Shown piece by piece: positions 50,559 to 61,646 of a stretch of DNA of 64,000 bases. The translations under genes and the position numbers were made by a program. The stretch comes from an uncultured Sphingomonas sp. (GTDB lineage Bacteria > Pseudomonadota > Alphaproteobacteria > Sphingomonadales > Sphingomonadaceae): positions 1-64,000 of the forward strand of contig NZ_CAJXWX010000011.1 of the NCBI RefSeq assembly GCF_913062585.1, in the 5' to 3' direction. The notes under the pieces were generated by a model. That model was not told the origin of the DNA, made no database searches, and saw nothing but the letters and a program-made list of their open reading frames with translations. How positions within the stretch are numbered: position 1 is the first letter of the stretch; every line of letters starts with the position of its first letter.

Positions 50559-52097
50559 CTAGCGGGCGCGGCGGCGAATGGCAACGCCGATCGCGGCCAG
50601 GCCCATGGCGATGGCCAGCGCCAGCATGTTGCCGATCCGCGAAAAGAGCGTCGGCGGCAGCGCGGCGGGCAGGGGTGCCTCGGCGGCACCCGCCGTCTCG
50701 TGCGGCACGGTCGCGACCAGGCGGCCATCGGCGGCGATGATCGCCGATATGCCGGTCGGCGTGGCGCGGATGATCGGCAGCCCTTCCTCGATCGCGCGCA
50801 TCCGCGCCTGGGCCAAATGCTGGGGCGGGCCCCAGCGGCCGAACCAGGCGTCGTTGGATGGATTGAAGAGCAGGCGCGGGCGATGGGCTTCGTCCACGAC
50901 CTGGCCCGAGAAGATGATCTCGTAGCAGAGCTGGACGCCCACCGGCCCGAAGTTCGGCACGCGCAAGGAACGCGGTCCGGGGCCGGGGGTGAAGTCCATG
51001 TCGCCGGGGACTAGCCGCGCCAGGCCCAGCGGCTTCAACAGCCAGGGCATGGGCAGATATTCGCCATAAGGCACCAGATGCGCCTTGTCGTAGCGGCCGG
51101 TGATCTGGCCATTGGCGGCGATCGCGAAGACGCTATTCGCTGCGCTCGCCACCCGCTTGCGGTCGGGTGAGAAATAGAGTGCGGTGCCGCCGACCATAGC
51201 GGTGTCGCGGGGGCCCAGCACATTGGCGATCTGGCGGCGCGTCCAGAAGGGCGGGGCATAGTTGAACCCAAAATAGGCCCAGTCGGGATAGCCGTCCTCG
51301 ATCATGTCGCGCACCACGCCCTCGGGCCAGACGACCAGGCGCGGGCGGGGGCCGGGGCGGCCTGACAATTCGATCAGGCGCCGGAGCAGCAGCGGTCCGT
51401 CGCTCTCGCCGCGTTGGTCCTGGCTGACATCGGGCTGGACCACGCGGACCAGCGGCGCGTCGGCGGCGGGCTCAGGCGCGCGGGTGAGGGGGGCGGATAG
51501 GGCGGCCAGGCCCGTTGCGGGGACCATCACCGCCGCCAGATGCCAGCGCCTGCGAAGTGCGAGCCAGATCGCGCCCGCCAGCACCACGGTCAGCCCAGAC
51601 AGCGCATAGGTGCCGACGAACGCGCTCATCCGCGCCACGCCGATGACCGGCAACCAGGCGACCGACAAGGGATCCCAGGCATAGCCGGTGAACAGCCGGG
51701 CCCTCAGATATTCGGTCGCGATCCAGGCGGCGCCGAAGATCAGTACATAGGCCGTATCCGCCCGTCGTCCGCGAAAGCGCCACGCCACGCCCGACGCGGC
51801 CATCGGGAATATGGCGAGGTACAGCGCGAGCCCTACCGCCGCGACATAGCCCAGCACCGGCGGCATCTTATCCTGAAAGTCGAAGGCGTGCTGGAACCAG
51901 TTGTTGTTGACGGTGAAATGTCCGACCCCGAACGCCCAGCCGCGCCACAAGGCGCTTCGGATGCTGGGGGCATCCTGCACCAGGGCGAGAAGGACGATCA
52001 GCCCAACGAGCAGCAGCGGCCAGAGGTCGAGCGGGGCGAAGCCGCAGGCGGCGACGGCCCCGGCGATCAGGGCGATGAGAGCGGGATAGCGGGTCAC
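50559..52097 (-). CDS. lnt: Apolipoprotein N-acyltransferase
   Basis: This inner-membrane enzyme adds the third acyl chain to lipoproteins such as CyoA. Six to eight hydrophobic helices (about 1-215) precede a nitrilase-like periplasmic domain with the catalytic triad: Glu in VVWPEGVV (about 259), Lys in GRYDKAHLVPYGE (about 337) and Cys in VQLCYEIIF (about 390). The GTG start at 52097 gives 512 residues, with triad positions close to those of the E. coli enzyme. An ATG at 52145 with GGGAGGAA, supplied by the neighbouring repeat, is the alternative. Confidence 0.93.
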   Translation of the reverse strand: MTRYPALIALIAGAVAACGFAPLDLWPLLLVGLIVLLALVQDAPSIRSALWRGWAFGVGHFTVNNNWFQHAFDFQDKMPPVLGYVAAVGLALYLAIFPMAASGVAWRFRGRRADTAYVLIFGAAWIATEYLRARLFTGYAWDPLSVAWLPVIGVARMSAFVGTYALSGLTVVLAGAIWLALRRRWHLAAVMVPATGLAALSAPLTRAPEPAADAPLVRVVQPDVSQDQRGESDGPLLLRRLIELSGRPGPRPRLVVWPEGVVRDMIEDGYPDWAYFGFNYAPPFWTRRQIANVLGPRDTAMVGGTALYFSPDRKRVASAANSVFAIAANGQITGRYDKAHLVPYGEYLPMPWLLKPLGLARLVPGDMDFTPGPGPRSLRVPNFGPVGVQLCYEIIFSGQVVDEAHRPRLLFNPSNDAWFGRWGPPQHLAQARMRAIEEGLPIIRATPTGISAIIAADGRLVATVPHETAGAAEAPLPAALPPTLFSRIGNMLALAIAMGLAAIGVAIRRRAR

Positions 52098-52149
52098 GGC
52101 GGCAGGATATGGCGCGGGCCTGTGACAGGAGCAATGCGGGATCATCCTG

Positions 52150-52285
52150 AAATTCCTCCCCTGGAAGGGGAGGGGGACCATGCGCAGCATGGTGGAGGGG
52201 TATCGCCGCTTGTTGTGGTCCGCTCTCCTGGCCGTGACACCCCTCCGTCGGGCTACGCCCGCCACCTCCCCTTCCAGGGGAGGAA
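52150..52285. repeat. Palindromic repeat, family A copy 4
   Basis: Arms AAATTCCTCCCCTGGAAGGG and CCCCTTCCAGGGGAGGAA enclose GGTGGAGGGGTAT and GACACCCCTCCGTC. It fills the spacer between divergent lnt and the VOC gene and therefore lies in their promoter region. Confidence 0.9.
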
Positions 52286-52324
52286 AGGCTGGCAAATCGG
52301 CCCTCGCCACCCTAGCTTGCGCCC

Positions 52325-52756
52325 ATGACCCTGCGCCCCTTCCACCTCGCCTTCCCGGTCCACGACCTGGCCGCCGCCCGCCATTTCTATGGTGAAATCA
52401 TGGGCTGCCCCGAGGGCCGGTCGAGCGATCACTGGATCGACTTCGACCTGTTCGGCCACCAGATCGTCGCGCATCTCGATCCCGCCGCCGAGCCCGTCGC
52501 CGTCGAGAATGCGGTCGACGGGCATCAAGTGCCGGTGCCGCATTTCGGCGTCGTCCTGACCATGGCCGACTGGGAAACCCTCGCCGCCCGGGTCGAGGCG
52601 GCGGGCGTGGCCTTCGGCATCGCGCCCTATGTCCGGTTCAGGGGCCAGCCGGGCGAGCAGGCGACGATGTTCTTCCGCGATCCCAGCGGCAACGCGCTGG
52701 AGTTCAAGGCCTTTGCCGACGATTCGATGCTCTTCGCCACAGAGATGCCCGCATGA
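52325..52756 (+). CDS. VOC family protein (glyoxalase/dioxygenase fold)
   Basis: A 143-residue cytoplasmic protein with paired beta-alpha-beta-beta-beta modules. [20 protein letters not shown] (about 4-23) contains the first metal-ligand position (His 7) and [15 protein letters not shown] (about 117-131) the last (Glu 127), with HFGVVLTM (about 73) carrying another His. The family includes glyoxalases, dioxygenases and resistance proteins; the reaction is unknown. It overlaps the next gene by four bases. Confidence 0.85.
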   Translation: MTLRPFHLAFPVHDLAAARHFYGEIMGCPEGRSSDHWIDFDLFGHQIVAHLDPAAEPVAVENAVDGHQVPVPHFGVVLTMADWETLAARVEAAGVAFGIAPYVRFRGQPGEQATMFFRDPSGNALEFKAFADDSMLFATEMPA

Positions 52757-53055
52757 GCGCCCCCGTTTCGCTCGATATCCCGCACCAGCTCGGCAAGGAG
52801 GGCGTGCGCCAGCGGTTGGACGGGAGCATCGGCAAGATCGGGCGGATGATCCCCGGCGGCGCGACCGTCGAGCATCGCTGGGACGGCGACACGATGCACT
52901 TCACGGTCGGCGCGATGGGCCAGTCGATCGGCGCGCAGGCCACCATCTATGAGGACAAAGTCCATGCGGTGGTGAACCTGCCCGCTTTCCTGTCGCTCTT
53001 CTCCAGTCAGCTGGAGGCGGTGATCCGGTCGGAGGCGCCGAAGCTGTTGAAATAA
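52753..53055 (+). CDS. Polyhydroxyalkanoic acid system family protein
   Basis: A 100-residue protein that resembles the small PHA-system proteins (PF09650 type), by [20 protein letters not shown] (about 26-45) and [19 protein letters not shown] (about 68-86). Members are found with PHA granule genes, although none are seen here. The start overlaps the VOC gene stop (ATGA), so the two are coupled. The molecular role is not established. Confidence 0.8.
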   Translation: MSAPVSLDIPHQLGKEGVRQRLDGSIGKIGRMIPGGATVEHRWDGDTMHFTVGAMGQSIGAQATIYEDKVHAVVNLPAFLSLFSSQLEAVIRSEAPKLLK

Positions 53056-53083
53056 GGACCCCGCTTAGGGGAAAGGGGGGTAT

Positions 53084-53713
53084 ATGGCGCTTCATACCTG
53101 GTGGCTGTTCGTCGGGGCTGTATTCCTGTTGTCGGGAACACCCGGTCCCAACATGCTGCACATCATGACCCGCTCGGTCGATATGGGGCTGCGACGCAGC
53201 GTCGCCGCCATGGCGGGGTGCCTGAGTGCGGTAGTCCTCGTGCTCGCCGCCTCTGCCGCGGGACTCACCACGCTGTTGCTCGCGCTGCCGGGGGCGTTCG
53301 AGGTGATCCGTTATGCGGGTGTCGCCTATCTGTTGTTCCTGGGGATCAAGGCTTGGCGGGCCGAGGTCGCGCCGGTCGATGTCGGCGACGGGGCGATCCC
53401 GCCCGGCCTGTCGCGGCGCGCGGTATTTCGCGGCGGCTTCCTTATCGGGATCAGCAATCCCAAGCTGATCCTGTTCGCGGTCGCCTTCCTTCCGCAGTTC
53501 ATCAACCCGGCGGAAGCGCAGGCGCCGCAATTCGCGATCCTGGTCGTCACCTTCGCGGTGATCGAGGCGCTGTGGTATGCGGTCTATGCGCTGGGCGGCC
53601 GATCGCTGGCGCGCTACCTCGCTCGGCCGATGGTCAAGCGGGCTTTCAACCGGCTGACGGGTGCGATCTTCATGGGATTCGGCTTGGCCCTCCTGAAGGT
53701 GAAGCCCAGCTGA
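53084..53713 (+). CDS. LysE family amino-acid or metabolite exporter
   Basis: A 209-residue inner-membrane exporter with six hydrophobic segments. The N-terminal SGTPGPNMLHIM (about 18-29) is the LysE/RhtB signature, and GISNPKLILFAVAFLPQF (about 123-140) is the second conserved region. The substrate cannot be deduced. It starts 28 bases after the PHA-system gene, behind AAAGGGGGG. Confidence 0.92.
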   Translation: MALHTWWLFVGAVFLLSGTPGPNMLHIMTRSVDMGLRRSVAAMAGCLSAVVLVLAASAAGLTTLLLALPGAFEVIRYAGVAYLLFLGIKAWRAEVAPVDVGDGAIPPGLSRRAVFRGGFLIGISNPKLILFAVAFLPQFINPAEAQAPQFAILVVTFAVIEALWYAVYALGGRSLARYLARPMVKRAFNRLTGAIFMGFGLALLKVKPS

Positions 53714-53721
53714 GCAGTCCA

Positions 53722-53746
53722 AGGGGCCCCGATCGGCCGGGCCCCT
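53722..53746. terminator. Candidate bidirectional terminator hairpin
   Basis: AGGGGCCC at 53722-53729 and GGGCCCCT at 53739-53746 pair exactly between the convergent lysE-like and sorbosone-dehydrogenase-like genes. No long T-run follows, so intrinsic termination is likely weak. Confidence 0.5.
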
Positions 53747-53750
53747 CGGA

Positions 53751-55079
<1,329 letters not shown>

Positions 55080-55187
55080 GGCCCACAGATAGGCCGAGCG
55101 TGCGGGCTGGGGAAGGGGGCGATATGCCGTTCCGGAGCAGATCGGGGGCCGCCCCAGGCCCGTCGCGTCATGCCCCTGCAAAAGGGC

Positions 55188-55222
55188 GGCCGCCGATGCA
55201 AAATGGGAGTGCATCGGCGGCC
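55188..55222 (-). terminator. Hairpin in corC downstream region
   Basis: A perfect 13-base stem, GGCCGCCGATGCA and TGCATCGGCGGCC, with a 9-base loop. On the minus strand it is followed by GCCCTTTTGC. It lies 191 bases beyond the corC stop and could end the miaB-to-corC transcript. The rest of 55080-55412 shows no gene; its 55330-55375 stretch is AT-richer and may be the promoter of the sorbosone-dehydrogenase-like gene. Confidence 0.6.
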
Positions 55223-55412
55223 ATCGACCATGCGAGGATCAGGGAGTTTACCCGCATGGTCGAAATCGGGAAGTTTGGGTGTCCATAGTCTTGCGGAATG
55301 TCTTGGGGACAATGTTTCCGCCGACACTCATGGACTAGGGCGATTTACGCGGCGACGGAAATCGATTTAATTGCTACCCGTGATCGGATGAGCGAATGAC
55401 GCCGCCGGCCGT

Positions 55413-56318
<906 letters not shown>

Positions 56319-56327
56319 CGGGGGGTG

Positions 56328-56843
56328 TCAGTCCTCGCGCACTAGATAGGGGTCGGCGATGCCGAGGCTGGCCAGCGCGTCGCGTTCGATCGCCTCCATC
56401 GCTTCGGCCTCGTCATCGTTCATATGGTCATAGCCTAGCAGATGCAGCACGCCATGCACCAGAAGATGCGTGGCATGTGTTTCGGCCGAAATCCCGCGCT
56501 CGGCCGCCTCCGCCACGCAGACGCCGTGCGCCAGGACGATATCGCCCAGCAGCACTTCGCCATCGTCCGAATTCTGCGTGACCGTCTCGATCAGGTCGGG
56601 CTGCACCATCGGGAAGGACAGGACGTTGGTCGGCTTGTCCTTCTGGCGATACTGGTGGTTGAGCGCGTGGACCTCGTCGTCGCTGGTCAGCCGGACCGAG
56701 ATCTCGATCAGTGCGGGCGTGGTCAGCAGGGGGCCGTGCGGCGTCCGCTCGATCGCGGCGCGCGCGGCACGGGTGGCCAGCGTCTCCCAGCTTTCCTCGT
56801 CCCCGGACCAGGGCTCTTCATGGATCAGGGCAATCTCGATCAT
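56328..56843 (-). CDS. ybeY: Endoribonuclease YbeY
   Basis: This zinc-dependent RNase helps mature 16S rRNA and control ribosome quality. The H3xH5xH zinc motif is HGVLHLLGYDH (about 127-137). DEVHALNHQYRQKDKPTNVLSF in pieces (about 56-77) is the second conserved region. The length is 171 residues. Its start overlaps the vapC stop by four bases, so its translation is coupled to the toxin gene rather than directly to phoH as in most relatives. Confidence 0.95.
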   Translation of the reverse strand: MIEIALIHEEPWSGDEESWETLATRAARAAIERTPHGPLLTTPALIEISVRLTSDDEVHALNHQYRQKDKPTNVLSFPMVQPDLIETVTQNSDDGEVLLGDIVLAHGVCVAEAAERGISAETHATHLLVHGVLHLLGYDHMNDDEAEAMEAIERDALASLGIADPYLVRED

Positions 56844-57253
56844 CGGGGCCTTTCCGGGGCAGCCAGGTCAGTCAGGGCGAAATCGTCGCCCTTGTACAAG
56901 AGTTCCGCCGCGACGCCATGGGCACAGGCATAGGCGAAGCAATCGCCCATGTTGAGGCGGGCGGGGTGATGGCCCTTGCCGTAGCGGGCATGGGCGATGA
57001 CGGCCTGTTCGGCTTCTTCCGCGCCGATCGGCATGAGCTTGAGACCGAGTGCGATGCGGAATCGTTCGACCTCGGCCCATGCCAGTTCGACGCTCGTATC
57101 ACGCGCGCGGCGGACTGCCGCCATCGTCTCCCAGAGCGCGATGGCGCTCGTCAAACGACGTTCGTGGCGCTCGAGCCGATCCGCAAGCATATCGACATCC
57201 GGCTCTTTGAGGATGATCGCGACCAGAGCGGACGCGTCGACGAACAGACTCAC
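56840..57253 (-). CDS. vapC: PIN-domain toxin (VapC family)
   Basis: A 137-residue PIN-domain ribonuclease toxin. The first acidic residue is in LFVDASALVAIILKEP (Asp 6), a second in ALWETMAAV (Glu about 42) and the third region NMGDCFAYACA (Asp about 103), as in active VapC proteins that cleave tRNA or rRNA. It overlaps the antitoxin gene by four bases upstream and ybeY by four bases downstream. Confidence 0.9.
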   Translation of the reverse strand: MSLFVDASALVAIILKEPDVDMLADRLERHERRLTSAIALWETMAAVRRARDTSVELAWAEVERFRIALGLKLMPIGAEEAEQAVIAHARYGKGHHPARLNMGDCFAYACAHGVAAELLYKGDDFALTDLAAPERPR

Positions 57254-57519
57254 AGGCCGCCCGAAAGATCGTCGTAAAATGCCTTGTCGATGACGATTCC
57301 TGTCGGTGGCGGTAGCGGCGAAGTACGGTGCAGTTCGGCGATGACATCTCGAAGCGGTCGCCGGTCTGGCTGTTCAGGCGGGCCTTTTGCCAGCAACTCC
57401 GCCAAAGCCCGCCGAATTGCCTCCTCCTCGCTGACGCCGAGCCGCCGGGCGGCGAGCGCGACCTGCTCGCTCGTCTCGGAGCCCAGCGTCAGCGGAGGAT
57501 AGGGATCGCGTTCGGCCAT
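57250..57519 (-). CDS. vapB: VapB-type antitoxin
   Basis: An 89-residue protein with an N-terminal helix set ETSEQVALAARRLGVSEEEA (about 15-34), typical of the ribbon-helix-helix/PSK-type antitoxins that pair with PIN toxins, and a Pro-rich C-terminal tail likely to wrap the toxin. It starts 14 bases after the phoH stop. It would both neutralise VapC and autoregulate, though no separate promoter is obvious in the 14-base gap. Confidence 0.82.
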   Translation of the reverse strand: MAERDPYPPLTLGSETSEQVALAARRLGVSEEEAIRRALAELLAKGPPEQPDRRPLRDVIAELHRTSPLPPPTGIVIDKAFYDDLSGGL

Positions 57520-57533
57520 GGTCCCATCCTATA

Positions 57534-58532
57534 TCAGGCGTTCGGCCCTTCATAGGCATCGACGATCCGCCCGACGATCGGGTGACGGACGACGTCGGCG
57601 GCGGTGAAGCGGCTCATGGCGATGCTCTCAATGCCTTCCAGACGACGCACGGCATCGGCCAGGCCAGAGGCCGCGACGCCGCCGGGCAGGTCGACCTGGT
57701 TGGGATCGCCGCAGATGACCATGCGGCTGTTCTGGCCGAATCGGGTCAGGAACATCTTCATCTGCGCGGGCGTGGTGTTCTGCGCTTCGTCGAGGATGAC
57801 GAAGGCATCGGCCAGCGTCCGGCCGCGCATGAAGGCGATGGGCGCGATCTCGATCTCACCACTGGCGATCCGCCGCTCCACCTGCTCGGCGGGGAGGCAG
57901 TCGTGCAGCGCGTCGTAGAGCGGGCGGAGATAGGGATCGACCTTCTCCTTCATGTCGCCGGGCAGGAAGCCCAGCTTCTCGCCCGCCTCGACCGCCGGGC
58001 GCGACAGGATCAGGCGCTGGACCGATCCGGTGATGAGCTGCGCCACCGCCTGCGCCACCGCCAGATAGGTCTTGCCGGTGCCCGCCGGGCCGAGCGCGAA
58101 GATCATGTCGTTCGACACGAGCTCCTTCATGTAATGCGCCTGGGCGGGGGTGCGCGGCACGATCGTCTTCTTGCGCGTGCGGATCATGATCGGCGGCGCC
58201 GAGGAGCGTTCGGCGCTCAGGATGCCGTCCAGCGTCGGTTCGGATGCCATGGCGATCGATGCGTCGACCAGGCCGGTATCGACCTCCTCGCCGCGCTGGA
58301 TCCGCGCATACAGGTCGTTCAGCACGTCGCGCGCCAGCGCCACCTGCTCGGCGGTCCCCTCCAGCCCGACACGGTTGCCGCGCGCGGTGATGTAGACGCC
58401 CAATCGATTTTCCAACGCGACCAGATTGCGGTCATATTGGCCGAACAGCTGCGCCAGCACTTGCGGCTTGTCGAAGCTGAGTTCCGCCCGGCTGCGTTCA
58501 CCGGCCTGGGCGGGGAGGGGCTTGCGGCTCAT
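57534..58532 (-). CDS. phoH: PhoH family ATPase
   Basis: A 332-residue P-loop NTPase related to the PhoH/PhoL proteins, thought to act in RNA metabolism with YbeY. Walker A is [17 protein letters not shown] (about 148-164), Walker [20 protein letters not shown] (about 238-256). A small KH-like N-terminal domain precedes (about 20-90). In most alphaproteobacteria ybeY follows directly; here vapBC is between them. The start is ATG 58532. Confidence 0.95.
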   Translation of the reverse strand: MSRKPLPAQAGERSRAELSFDKPQVLAQLFGQYDRNLVALENRLGVYITARGNRVGLEGTAEQVALARDVLNDLYARIQRGEEVDTGLVDASIAMASEPTLDGILSAERSSAPPIMIRTRKKTIVPRTPAQAHYMKELVSNDMIFALGPAGTGKTYLAVAQAVAQLITGSVQRLILSRPAVEAGEKLGFLPGDMKEKVDPYLRPLYDALHDCLPAEQVERRIASGEIEIAPIAFMRGRTLADAFVILDEAQNTTPAQMKMFLTRFGQNSRMVICGDPNQVDLPGGVAASGLADAVRRLEGIESIAMSRFTAADVVRHPIVGRIVDAYEGPNA

Positions 58533-58625
58533 GCGGTCCTTTCACCGTCTGTGGTTGCCACCAAGATGGGGTGGCGGCGGTCGGAACGCCAGCGAAATTG
58601 CGTGACATGGGTGTGACGTTCGCAA

Positions 58626-58904
58626 GGTTTTTGGCGCGCAGAGGCGCGGAGGACGCAGAGAAGAAGAGCACGTCCTCGCGATCGGGAGACCCTCTTCTTC
58701 CTCCGCGCTCTCTGCGCCTCTGCGCGATCAAGAAAATTTGGTTCGCGCGAAGACGCGAGGACGCGAAGATGGCGTATCAAAGTACCGTGTCTTCCGTCCG
58801 CGATGACGGGATGCGCTTGTGACGAGCGATACCTCTTTGCGCCGTCGCGTCTTCGCGTGAACGATCGGCATCGCATGGGCTTCGACTTCGCTCAGCCTGA
58901 ACGG
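58626..58904. repeat. Cluster of three repeat families between phoH and miaB
   Basis: Side by side lie (i) 58634-58726, arms CGCGCAGAGGCGCGGAGGA-like and CCTCCGCGCTCTCTGCGCC-like; (ii) 58742-58862, arms TTCGCGCGAAGACGCGAGGA and the near-inverted CGTCGCGTCTTCGCGTGAA; (iii) 58877-58904, a single copy of the 28-bp dispersed repeat also paired at 276 and 44334. They fill the 388-base phoH-miaB gap, which contains no gene. Confidence 0.8.
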
Positions 58905-58920
58905 AGGTAGGGGGGACGGC

Positions 58921-60243
58921 TTACGCCGCAGCCTTCACCTTCGCCTGTCCGGTCAGCGAGTTCGGGCCCGCCGCGACCAGTTCGACCTCGACCAGGTCGC
59001 CGATCTGGTGGTCGCCGATCAGATGGACCGACTGGAGCCAGGGCGACTTGCCGAGCATCTGGCCGGGCAGCTTGCCGCGTCGCTCGAGCAGGACGGTGCA
59101 GGTGCGCCCAACGCTCGCCAGATTGAACGCGTGCTGGTCGCGGTTGAGCGCGGCCTGCAGGCGCTGGAGCCGGTCGTCCATCACCTCGGCGGGAACCTGA
59201 TCCGCCATGGTCGCAGCGGGCGTGCCGGGGCGGGGGGAGTATTTGAAGCTGAACGCCTGGGCATGGCCCATCGCGTCGACCAAGCTCAGCGTGTCGGCGA
59301 ACTCTTCCTCGGTTTCGCCGGGGAAGCCGACGATGAAATCGCCCGACAGCGCGATGTCGGGGCGCCCCGCGCGGACCCGGTCCATGACGCGCATATAGCT
59401 GTCGCGCGTATGCTGGCGGTTCATCGCCTTCAGGATGCGGTCATTGCCCGACTGGACCGGCAAATGGAGGAAGGGCATCAGGCTCTCGACATCGCGGTGC
59501 GCGTCGATCAGCCCCTGCGTCATGTCGTTGGGATGGCTGGTCGTATAGCGGATGCGGTGCAGCCCCGGAATCCGGTCCAGCTCGCGGATCAGCCCGTGCA
59601 GGCCGCGGTCGTCGGCGTCGTTCCACGCATTGACGTTCTGGCCCAGCAGCGTGATCTCACGCGCGCCCGCATCGACCAGCGCCCGCGCCTCGTCCATGAT
59701 CGCCGAATAGGAGCGGCTGACCTCCGCGCCACGCGTATAGGGCACGACGCAATAGGTGCAGAATTTGTCGCACCCTTCCTGCACCGTCAGAAAGGCCGAG
59801 GGGCCGACCTTGCGACGGCCGGGCAGGTGGACGAACTTCGACTCGACCGGCATGTCGGTGTCGAGCGCGGCCTCGCCCGCCGCCGCCTTCGCGACCAACT
59901 CGGGCAGGTTGTGATAGGCCTGCGGACCGACGACGACGTCGACCTTGGCGCGGCGGACGATCTCCGCGCCTTCGGCCTGGGCGACGCAGCCCGCGACCGC
60001 GATCATCGGCTTGCGACCCTGTTCGCCCGCGTCCTTGCGCAGGCGGCCAATGTCCGAATAGACCTTTTCGGTCGCCTTTTCCCGGATATGGCAGGTGTTG
60101 AGCACGACCAGATCGGCGGCGGCGGCATCGTCGGTCGCCGACAGGCCTTGCGCGGCCATCAACTCGGCCATGCGCTCGCCGTCATAGACGTTCATCTGAC
60201 AACCGAAGGACTTGACGTGAAAGGTCTTGGGGGATGCGGGCAT
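58921..60243 (-). CDS. miaB: tRNA-2-methylthio-N6-dimethylallyladenosine synthase
   Basis: This radical SAM methylthiotransferase modifies A37 of tRNAs reading UNN codons. An N-terminal UPF0004 domain ([13 protein letters not shown], about 12-24) binds one cluster, the radical SAM domain has [15 protein letters not shown] (about 154-168) and a C-terminal TRAM domain (about 375-440) binds RNA. The length is 440 residues. The start is ATG 60243; an in-frame upstream start at 60300 lies against a repeat. Confidence 0.96.
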   Translation of the reverse strand: MPASPKTFHVKSFGCQMNVYDGERMAELMAAQGLSATDDAAAADLVVLNTCHIREKATEKVYSDIGRLRKDAGEQGRKPMIAVAGCVAQAEGAEIVRRAKVDVVVGPQAYHNLPELVAKAAAGEAALDTDMPVESKFVHLPGRRKVGPSAFLTVQEGCDKFCTYCVVPYTRGAEVSRSYSAIMDEARALVDAGAREITLLGQNVNAWNDADDRGLHGLIRELDRIPGLHRIRYTTSHPNDMTQGLIDAHRDVESLMPFLHLPVQSGNDRILKAMNRQHTRDSYMRVMDRVRAGRPDIALSGDFIVGFPGETEEEFADTLSLVDAMGHAQAFSFKYSPRPGTPAATMADQVPAEVMDDRLQRLQAALNRDQHAFNLASVGRTCTVLLERRGKLPGQMLGKSPWLQSVHLIGDHQIGDLVEVELVAAGPNSLTGQAKVKAAA

Positions 60244-60299
60244 GGCGCGCCCCTTATCGCAAAAGGCGCGCGCTCGCCAGCGTCGGGCGATGTCCTTCA

Positions 60300-60420
60300 T
60301 TCCTTCCCTGCAAGGGGAGGGGGGCGTGCGCAGCTTGGTGGAGGGGTGCCGCGTTATCGAGAGGGTGACACCCCTCCGTCAGGGCTTCGCCCTGCCACCT
60401 CCCCTTTCAGGGGAGGAATA
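60300..60420. repeat. Palindromic repeat, family A copy 5
   Basis: Arms TTCCTTCCCTGCAAGGGGAG and CTCCCCTTTCAGGGGAGGAA enclose GGTGGAGGGGTGC and GACACCCCTCCGTC. It lies upstream of miaB and directly after the secreted hypothetical gene. Confidence 0.9.
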
Positions 60421-60427
60421 TTGGCTC

Positions 60428-60820
60428 TCAGCCCTGGGGCAGGCAGACGCGGGTTTCGTCCGCCATGTCGCTGCTCTGGCGATACAGGTCGGTGAAGGCC
60501 GAATAGGCTGCGTCGCGAGGCGCCTGCGGTTTGGAGGCGCCATAGCGGGTGATCGTCACCGCTTCCGCATCGGTCACGACCGGGCCGCTGGAGCCGCGTG
60601 TCAGGACGCGGACCAAGGTCGTGCGGGTGGGGTCGTTATGGCTGACATACCAGCCATTGTGCGCGGCGACCGCCTTGGCGAAGGTCGCCCATTGGCCGGG
60701 CTTGATCTTGCTGTGGCGGATCGTGGCGGGCTGGGTCCCGCCGGGGCAGGGATTCGCCATCTGGGCGCTTGCGGCAGTGGCGGTCAGTAGGCTGGCGGCA
60801 ACGAGAATCGTCTTGAGCAT
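60428..60820 (-). CDS. Secreted hypothetical protein (130 residues)
   Basis: A 130-residue protein with a clear signal peptide (about 1-20, cleavage after ATAASA). Mature residues contain two Cys (NPCPGG and RVCLPQG), which could form a disulfide between the ends. No family was recognised. It is isolated between plsC and miaB on the same strand and is not part of the conserved alphaproteobacterial gene order. Confidence 0.75.
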   Translation of the reverse strand: MLKTILVAASLLTATAASAQMANPCPGGTQPATIRHSKIKPGQWATFAKAVAAHNGWYVSHNDPTRTTLVRVLTRGSSGPVVTDAEAVTITRYGASKPQAPRDAAYSAFTDLYRQSSDMADETRVCLPQG

Positions 60821-60896
60821 GGCATATCCCCCATCTGATCGCCGCCATCCTATCGCCAGGCTCGCGCGCTGGCGATGCAGGATTTCGGGCAGGATT

Positions 60897-61646
60897 TCAG
60901 GAGGCTGCGATCCGCCGTCGCGCCTCGGCCGCGATGGCCTTGCGATCGGGGAAGGCGGCGGGATCGAAGGGCGCCAGATAGTGGAGCGTCACGGTGAAGC
61001 GCCCCGGTCGGCGCAGCACCCGCCTGGCGTGCGCATCGCCCGGATCACTGCCCAGCCACGCGAGATCCGCCGAGGCCGCGCCATAATCGATTCGCACCGG
61101 CTGGACCCGAATGCCGGGCAGGGCGGGGACCAGCGCGGCGAACAGCGCGGGCTTGAAGGGCAGGAGGGCCAGGTCGTCGCCGGTCGTCCCCTCCGGAAAG
61201 ACCGCCAGCGGCTGTCCCTCGGTCAGCGCCGCGCGGATCGTCGCGACCTGATCGCTCACGCCCAGCCGGTCGCCGCGTTCGACGAACAGCGTGCGGTTGA
61301 GGCTCGCCAGCCAGCCGATCAGCGGCAGTCGCGCCACCTCCGCCTTCGCGACGAAACGCGTGCCGGACGTACCCGCGAGCAGGAGGATGTCCATCCAGCT
61401 CAGATGATTGGCGGCGATCATCACATCGCGGCGCTCAGGTGCCCCGATGACACGGATATCGGCGCCAAGAATGATCGCCACCCGGCGCAGGAACCGGCGC
61501 GGCCAGGGCGAGAACCGCCCCAGCGCGCGCCAGATTCCATGCAGCGCCAGCGCGACGAGCAGCGCCCCCACGATGCACGAAAGGCGACCCGCTGCACGCA
61601 GGCCGCCCTTTTGATCGGCGTCGACAGAGGCCGCGAGCGCGCTCAC
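60897..61646 (-). CDS. plsC: 1-acyl-sn-glycerol-3-phosphate acyltransferase family protein
   Basis: A 249-residue membrane-associated acyltransferase of phospholipid synthesis. NHLSWMD (HX4D, about 78-84), FVERGDR (about 124) and FPEGTTGDD (about 150) are the PlsC motifs. An N-terminal hydrophobic helix (about 22-45) anchors it. The start is a GTG at 61646 overlapping the fur stop (GTGA). Exact acyl acceptor is inferred from family only. Confidence 0.88.
   Translation of the reverse strand: MSALAASVDADQKGGLRAAGRLSCIVGALLVALALHGIWRALGRFSPWPRRFLRRVAIILGADIRVIGAPERRDVMIAANHLSWMDILLLAGTSGTRFVAKAEVARLPLIGWLASLNRTLFVERGDRLGVSDQVATIRAALTEGQPLAVFPEGTTGDDLALLPFKPALFAALVPALPGIRVQPVRIDYGAASADLAWLGSDPGDAHARRVLRRPGRFTVTLHYLAPFDPAAFPDRKAIAAEARRRIAAS

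Noticed and set aside
50530..50560. SAM riboswitch before metK
   Set aside because: The upstream region is only about 40 bases to the lnt stop, too short for a riboswitch; a simple DNA palindrome explains the signal better.
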